Shown here in pieces: positions 7,601 through 11,028 of a stretch of DNA of 11,028 bases (positions are counted from its first letter, which is position 1; each line of letters begins with the position of its first letter). The notes beneath the pieces were generated by a model. That model had not been told where the DNA came from, did not search any database, and saw only the letters and a program-made list of their open reading frames with translations. Both the position numbers and the translations under genes were made by a program. The stretch is from Methanospirillum hungatei (GTDB lineage: Archaea; Halobacteriota; Methanomicrobia; Methanomicrobiales; Methanospirillaceae). The stretch is from NCBI RefSeq assembly GCF_020216685.1, contig NZ_JAIWNS010000179.1, positions 1 through 11,028 on the forward strand, read 5' to 3'.

Positions 7601-7898
7601 GAGCGCCTGTCTGGGGTGACGTATGAGGGCAGGTTCAGATCAGACGATCATCTTACTCACATGGACTGATCTTATATGTAATGTCAGTTTTCCAGAGACG
7701 GGCTGATCAAGCAGTTGGTAGAATTTGAAAAGTTCACACCTGAATAGGTAGAATACGGGGCAAAGGCTGGCGGGTATTATTAAAATATGAACATTATTCA
7801 ACCGTCACGGAAAACAAGGGGTGGCTGCTATGGTTAAAAAATCTCAATAATATGAAATCTTCATTTATTAAAGGATAATAGAGACTATATGATGCATT

Positions 7899-7904
7899 GG
7901 AGAT
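7899..7904 (+). promoter_or_regulatory. Ribosome binding site of the antitoxin gene
   Basis: GGAGAT lies 11 bases before ATG 7916. Spacing is a little long, but no better site exists. It fits MAVTVLLSE as the natural protein start. Confidence 0.4.
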
Positions 7905-7915
7905 AATAGATTATT

Positions 7916-8197
7916 ATGGCAGTCACCGTATTGTTGAGCGAATCAGACTACAAACTCGTTCAAATATTGAAAGCTCGTGACGATGCATCATCTGATGGCG
8001 AAATTCTTCATAAATGCCTCATGGACGCAATCGATCCTACTGAAGCTGAAATCATCGCAGAACTCATGGAACAGTCGAACGAACCGGATGAGCCTATTAA
8101 TGAGGAGACTATGGAGGGAATTCGCCGGGGGCTTGAAGATGTGAAGCAGGGAAGATACCGGCCTCTTGATGAGATTTCCAAAGAGATGGGGATCTGA
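7916..8197 (+). CDS. RelB-like antitoxin
   Basis: A 93-residue acidic protein, the probable antitoxin of a type II toxin-antitoxin pair. The N terminus (MAVTVLLSESDYKLVQIL) has the strand-then-helix form of a ribbon-helix-helix DNA-binding domain. The acidic middle (EQSNEPDEPINEETMEG) leads to the conserved C-terminal segment IRRGLEDVKQGRYRPLDEI, the G..D...G....L.E pattern by which RelB/Phd-like antitoxins wrap their toxin. The gene ends with TGA at 8195-8197 and the toxin frame starts on the next base, the tight coupling normal for these modules. Such antitoxins usually repress their own promoter; the AT-rich DNA upstream is where that would occur. The partner toxin is broken, so this gene may be an orphan antitoxin. 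Family assignment rests on pattern and neighbour. Confidence 0.78.
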   Translation: MAVTVLLSESDYKLVQILKARDDASSDGEILHKCLMDAIDPTEAEIIAELMEQSNEPDEPINEETMEGIRRGLEDVKQGRYRPLDEISKEMGI

Positions 8198-8509
8198 TTG
8201 CATTATCATGTCTCTTTCTCTGATGAAGCAGAAAGCAATCTAAAACGGCTTCAGCGGGATATTGCGATAAGAATACGAGATAAAATCAAATGGCTTGAAA
8301 AGGTAAATAATCCCAGAAAATATCTGCGGAAGGTTTGAGGAATATGTGACGTTCCATTGTATAGATACCGGGTCGGAGACTATCGGGCGTTTCTTACTTT
8401 TGAAGATGACAAACTCATTATCATCGTTATCGAAATCGACAAACGGGAAATATTTACACAAAATAGTTCTCTCCCCATAATAAATGTCATGTATAATTTA
8501 TTGAAATGA
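8198..8509 (+). pseudogene. RelE/ParE-type toxin, interrupted by an in-frame TGA
   Basis: The frame begins at TTG 8198, directly after the antitoxin stop, with GGGGATC just upstream as ribosome site. It reads LHYHVSFSDEAESNLKRLQ, then IRDKIKWLEKVNNPRKYLRKV, which is the N-terminal half of a RelE/ParE mRNA interferase, and stops at TGA 8336-8338 after 46 codons. The same frame beyond the stop gives YRYRVGDYRAFLTF, then IIIVIEIDKREIF, the family's conserved core and C terminus. To that point it has about 89 codons, the usual toxin size; it then runs on to TGA 8507-8509. Between 8334 and 8357 the next frame reads FEEYVTFH. A one-base insertion in the AAGGTTT stretch plus two extra bases near TGTGAC would explain the break, leaving RKFEEYDVPLYRYRVGDYR as the ancestral reading. 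The truncated product lacks the catalytic core and should be inactive. Confidence 0.75.
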
Positions 8510-8520
8510 ATCCTGGCTTT

Positions 8521-8552
8521 TATCTAATTAACAAGTTGGATAAAAATTTTTG
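8521..8552 (+). terminator. Hairpin with T-tract after the toxin-antitoxin module
   Basis: TATCTAA (8521-8527) pairs with TTGGATA (8536-8542) over 7 bp including one T-G wobble, with an 8-base loop. AAAATTTTT follows directly. It begins 12 bases after the last stop of the toxin frame. Confidence 0.4.
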
Positions 8553-8693
8553 GATTTATTGATATTAATATTCAGAGATATCAGCCAATGTTCCGCGTGT
8601 TATATCAACGGTAGAAAATTTGTCTGATATGGAAGTAGTCAATCAATTTTTTCTCTCTAATTAACGCTGAAAAATCATAGAAAAACCAGAGCC

Positions 8694-8700
8694 TTTATCT
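8694..8700 (+). promoter_or_regulatory. Possible box A of the tRNA promoter
   Basis: TTTATCT is 27-33 bases before the first base of the tRNA, the usual distance for an archaeal TATA box if transcription begins just upstream of the mature 5' end. The more TATA-like GTATATAG at 8712-8719 is too close to serve. Confidence 0.35.
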
Positions 8701-8726
8701 GTGTATAGTGAGTATATAGTAGGGTT

Positions 8727-8798
8727 GCCCCGGTAGGGTAGAGGATATCCTTGGAGCCTCCGGAGCTTTAGACCTGGGTTCAAGTCCCAGCCGGGGCG
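8727..8798 (+). tRNA. tRNA-Arg, anticodon CCG
   Basis: A full cloverleaf can be drawn. Acceptor stem GCCCCGG (8727-8733) pairs perfectly with CCGGGGC (8791-8797), discriminator G at 8798. T8 and A9 precede a D arm with GG at 8743-8744; its stem is weak, with two G-C pairs, a G-T wobble and a T-T mismatch. Anticodon stem GGAGC (8753-8757) pairs with GCTTT (8765-8769) with two G-T wobbles; the loop CTCCGGA gives T33 and anticodon CCG (8760-8762), reading CGG arginine codons. The variable loop is 4 bases. T stem CTGGG/CCCAG (8774-8790) encloses the standard TTCAAGT. CCA is not encoded, so it is added after transcription. No intron is seen. The alternative register giving TCC as anticodon breaks the anticodon stem and was rejected. 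Confidence 0.93.
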
Positions 8799-8844
8799 TA
8801 AATAATAAAAGTCTGAATCATCTGATGAAACAGAGTGGCTTTGC

Positions 8845-8851
8845 TTTTTTT
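8845..8851 (+). terminator. T-tract terminator downstream of the tRNA
   Basis: A run of seven T bases about 47 bases after the tRNA; archaeal RNA polymerase terminates on such runs without needing a hairpin. A second seven-T run lies at 8923-8929. Confidence 0.4.
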
Positions 8852-8929
8852 CTCTGATATTGAAATGAAGTGACGGGCAAACATTAACCTGTTATCTGAT
8901 TACAAGTCATAGAATTGCTTAATTTTTTT

Positions 8930-8945
8930 GAATAAATATAGGAGG
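8930..8945 (+). promoter_or_regulatory. TATA-like box upstream of the histidine kinase
   Basis: AATAAATATA (8931-8940) would start transcription near 8962-8966, about 45 bases before the kinase ATG at 9010. GGAGG follows directly at 8941-8945 but is 13 bases from a six-codon ORF (8959-8979) and too far from 9010, so it probably has no ribosomal role. No Shine-Dalgarno site precedes the kinase ATG. Confidence 0.3.
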
Positions 8946-9009
8946 CGTAATCAATAGAATGAAGCAAATGAAAAAATAGATCATCTTTTCTTTCCAATAA
9001 AACTCATAT

Positions 9010-10707
9010 ATGATCTTCCAGAATTACCCATTCTTTTTTATATCGTTTATTTGTGCGGTTATTTCTGGATTTTCGGCATATTATGCGTGGAAACGGAGAA
9101 AGGTCAGAAGTGCAGACTCCTTTACGTATCTTATGATTCTTATCACCTGGTGGGTATTTTTTGAGGGTTTTGAATATATTTCAGCTGATTCAAAGATGCA
9201 GTTTTTATTTTTAAACTTGGAATATCTGGTAATTCCCTGGATACCCGGAGCACTGATCTGGTTCTCTCTAAAATTCGGCGGTTATGATAAATATTGTACC
9301 CGAGAGAGTTTTATTATTATTTTCCTGGTTCCAGCACTAATTTTTTTAAGTTTTTATACGAACGATATTTTTCATCTTTTCTATCACAGTATCACCTATG
9401 TTCAGTATCAGGGTCTTACCGTCCCTTCCTTTATACCTGGAGTCATGTACCGCGTTTTAAATATAACTGTAATAGCTGCTCAGGTTTTTTGTTTTATTGT
9501 CCTGATAAAAGTCCTTCTTCAATCACCCCGAGTCTTTAGGCTTCAGATGGCAGTCCTTATCATGTCCATTTTTCTTTTATTCGTTAGTATGGTTTTCTTC
9601 TTTCTCATTCCTCGACCTTTTCCAAATTTTGATCCTATTCCTCCTTTTTTAGTTATTATTAATCTATTAGTCCTCATTTCTATCTTCAGATTTCAACTAT
9701 TTGACCTTATTCATATTCCCTATCATGCAATTTTTGATAATCTTGAAGAAGGTATTCTGGTTCTAGATTCTAAAAACAGAATAATCCAGATAAATCCAAG
9801 AGCATCAAAAATGCTTGGAATAGTTACGGATCATGTAATTGGAGAGTATTTTAATTCATTTATTTCCATATTACTTCAGTTTGGTGACCAATTAAATAGT
9901 AATGATATTAATCACTTACGGTTAGATGCTGATACCCAGGAAACCGGATTATCTCTCCTTATAGATATTTATCCTGTCTTGGATTCATCAGGAATGGTGC
10001 AGTCTCGAATGATCATAATGAGGGATATTACTGAAATTACAAAAACTTCACGAGCTTTAACAGAGGCTGGAAAGAAACTAAATCTCCTCAATTCAATAAC
10101 CAGGCACGACATTATTAATCAGGTTGCAATCATAACTGGCTATGCTTCTCTTGTTAGTGATACTATCAGGGATGACTCTGAAGCAGTGAAACAGATTGAT
10201 TATATTTTATCAGCATCAGATTCTATAAAAAAACTGATTCAATTCACAGCAACATATCAGGATCTAGGGATTGGAAAGCCAATCTGGCTTGATGTGGATG
10301 AGATGGTGCGAAATGCATGGAATACCCTTCATCCACCAGATTCTATTGTACTAACAGTTAATACGCATTTAGAAATTTTTGCAGATATGCTCCTTGAAAA
10401 AGTTTTTTTTAATCTTATGGACAATTCACTTCGCCATGGGATATCTGTTACAAAAATTACCATTTCTTTTTATGAGGAAGAAAGAGGATTTTTATTAATT
10501 TATCAGGATAACGGACATGGTATTGAGCCAGGTTTGAAAGAAAAAATCTTTTCGAGAGGATTTGGTAAAAATACAGGATATGGACTTTTTCTGGTCAGGG
10601 AAATTCTCTCAATTACTGGGATTGTTATTAAAGAGAATGGATTGTATGGTGAGGGAGTACGGTTCGAAATGACAATTCCTAAACAAGGAGGGAGAATAAA
10701 AAATTAA
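9010..10707 (+). CDS. Membrane sensor histidine kinase, 7TM-PAS-kinase
   Basis: A 565-residue signalling kinase. Residues 6-228 contain about seven hydrophobic helices (near 6-26, 40-56, 68-88, 100-116, 145-170, 178-199, 212-228), the layout of the N-terminal 7TM histidine kinase sensor domain. A PAS domain at about 235-345 starts AIFDNLEEGILVLD and ends MRDITE. The dimerisation helix carries RHDIINQ, with H366 as predicted phosphorylation site. The ATPase domain shows the N box NLMDNSLRHG (468-477), G1 box DNGHGIEPG (500-508), F box KIFSRGFG (512-519) and G2 box GYGLFLV (523-529), all intact. No receiver domain or response regulator is in view, so its partner is elsewhere. The gene is strikingly AT-rich beside hypD and the chemoreceptor. 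ATG 9010 is the only sensible start, as a stop lies in frame at 8998 and the hydrophobic region begins at once. Ligand unknown. Confidence 0.93.
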   Translation: MIFQNYPFFFISFICAVISGFSAYYAWKRRKVRSADSFTYLMILITWWVFFEGFEYISADSKMQFLFLNLEYLVIPWIPGALIWFSLKFGGYDKYCTRESFIIIFLVPALIFLSFYTNDIFHLFYHSITYVQYQGLTVPSFIPGVMYRVLNITVIAAQVFCFIVLIKVLLQSPRVFRLQMAVLIMSIFLLFVSMVFFFLIPRPFPNFDPIPPFLVIINLLVLISIFRFQLFDLIHIPYHAIFDNLEEGILVLDSKNRIIQINPRASKMLGIVTDHVIGEYFNSFISILLQFGDQLNSNDINHLRLDADTQETGLSLLIDIYPVLDSSGMVQSRMIIMRDITEITKTSRALTEAGKKLNLLNSITRHDIINQVAIITGYASLVSDTIRDDSEAVKQIDYILSASDSIKKLIQFTATYQDLGIGKPIWLDVDEMVRNAWNTLHPPDSIVLTVNTHLEIFADMLLEKVFFNLMDNSLRHGISVTKITISFYEEERGFLLIYQDNGHGIEPGLKEKIFSRGFGKNTGYGLFLVREILSITGIVIKENGLYGEGVRFEMTIPKQGGRIKN

Positions 10708-10723
10708 TAGATTCGATTCTGAT

Positions 10724-10739
10724 TCACGCAAAAAATTTT
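10724..10739. terminator. A/T-rich hairpin after the histidine kinase
   Basis: GCAAAAAATTTTGT forms a short stem (CAAAA with TTTTG, extended by a G-T and a C-G pair) with a two-base turn. It begins 17 bases after the kinase stop and is nearly symmetrical, so it could act on either strand between these convergent genes. The loop is too tight for a strong call. Confidence 0.25.
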
Positions 10740-10775
10740 GTGCCTTTCGTAATATCTTGAAATAATTGAATGAAA

Positions 10776-10802
10776 AGACGGTTTCCAAGGGATGTACCGT
10801 CT
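10776..10802. terminator. 7-bp hairpin between convergent genes
   Basis: AGACGGT (10776-10782) pairs perfectly with ACCGTCT (10796-10802) around a 13-base loop. AT-rich DNA flanks it but no long T-run. It lies between the kinase stop (10707) and the convergent gene ending at 10930, so a shared terminator is the simplest role. Confidence 0.4.
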
Positions 10803-10929
10803 ATAATAAAATGATTTTAAATTGTTTTAAACCGTTTCGCATTATCTAAATATAGTACAATTTTTTGAAATCTGAATGTTACAGAAGGTTTCTTTTCTAT
10901 GGCTCATGAATCTGTATAAGCGTATTTTT

Positions 10930-11028
10930 TTACGAATTAAACTCTTTCAGGTAGCCAGCTGCCAAATCATATGCTCGTATCACTGTCTCTTTGTTTATAT
11001 TCGGGACACCGCATGATACAATATGAAT
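10930..11028 (-). CDS. C-terminal end of a gene running off the right edge
   Basis: Reading the minus strand from 11028, the frame is open for 32 codons and stops at TAA (10930-10932). It gives IHIVSCGVPNINKETVIRAY, then DLAAGYLKEFNS at the C terminus. A hydrophobic strand, a CGVPN turn and a closing amphipathic helix look like the end of a Rossmann- or flavodoxin-like protein. The closing helix faintly recalls NADPH-dependent FMN reductase and iron-sulfur flavoprotein ends, but this is too short to name. It is convergent with the histidine kinase across 222 bp. Confidence 0.5.
   Translation of the reverse strand: MHIVSCGVPNINKETVIRAYDLAAGYLKEFNS

Larger units (their letters stand above)
7534..7915. 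other. Region without a convincing gene between hypD and the toxin-antitoxin module
   Basis: No ORF with coding character was found. It contains a second hairpin with T-rich tail (7570-7600); a 27-codon ORF at 7623-7706 with GGTGA just before its ATG, which looks like chance; the direct repeat GGTAGAAT at 7717-7724 and 7747-7754; and AT-rich DNA from about 7770 that should hold the promoter of the antitoxin gene. It may be a decayed gene or may encode a small RNA; nothing here decides. Confidence 0.5.

Noticed and set aside
7623..7706. 27-codon ORF with GGTGA just before its ATG
   Set aside because: Spacing of three bases is too short, the sequence has no recognisable feature, and such ORFs arise by chance.
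8240..8461. 73-codon minus-strand ORF opposite the broken toxin
   Set aside because: The plus strand matches RelE-family motifs on both sides of the stop; the antisense frame has no support.
8820..8858. Possible C/D box RNA after the tRNA (CTGATGA and CTGA)
   Set aside because: The boxes are too close together for a guide RNA with two targets, and a T-tract lies between them.
8959..8979. Six-codon ORF after a GGAGG sequence, as a possible leader peptide
   Set aside because: Spacing of 13 bases is long and a six-residue lysine-rich peptide has no evident role upstream of a kinase.
1..11028. CRISPR array, insertion sequence or rRNA
   Set aside because: No regularly spaced repeats, no transposase frame with terminal inverted repeats, and no rRNA-like sequence were seen on either strand.

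Overview
The window looks like a chromosomal segment of a methanogenic archaeon of the order Methanomicrobiales, probably close to Methanospirillum. This is inferred from several signs: an archaeal-type HypD, TTTATATA-like promoter boxes, the Shine-Dalgarno core GGTGATC, a PAS-rich soluble chemoreceptor, CARDB-repeat surface proteins and a tRNA gene without an encoded CCA. No species can be fixed without a database search.

Layout, left to right. Bases 1-245 are a regulatory stretch with a perfect 14-bp palindrome, a second inverted repeat and an AT-rich promoter, leading to a small winged-helix regulator (246-644). Next come three same-strand genes: a GTG-started exported TPR + triple-CARDB protein (807-2450), a 944-residue soluble methyl-accepting chemotaxis-type receptor (2489-5323), and a small exported protein with a CGSC motif (5341-5838, 17 bp after the receptor). 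These converge on an XRE-type regulator on the minus strand (5842-6330). That regulator shares a 111-bp divergent region, with one strong TATA box, with hypD (6442-7488), the scaffold for the Fe(CO)(CN)2 centre of [NiFe]-hydrogenases.

Downstream of hypD lie a terminator hairpin and about 430 bp without a convincing gene. A RelBE-like toxin-antitoxin pair follows: the antitoxin is intact (7916-8197), but the abutting toxin frame is interrupted by a TGA after 46 codons. A tRNA-Arg(CCG) gene lies at 8727-8798. Beyond it the DNA is visibly more AT-rich and holds a 565-residue membrane histidine kinase with no receiver partner in view (9010-10707). A convergent minus-strand gene runs off the right edge (10930-11028).

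The theme is sensing and regulation: one chemoreceptor, one sensor kinase and two DNA-binding regulators, beside a hydrogenase maturation gene. The most unusual single gene is the chemoreceptor. Its sensory half is made of two nested duplications: a tandem 133-residue GAF-like unit flanked by two related PAS domains. No CRISPR array, insertion sequence, rRNA or replication origin was seen.
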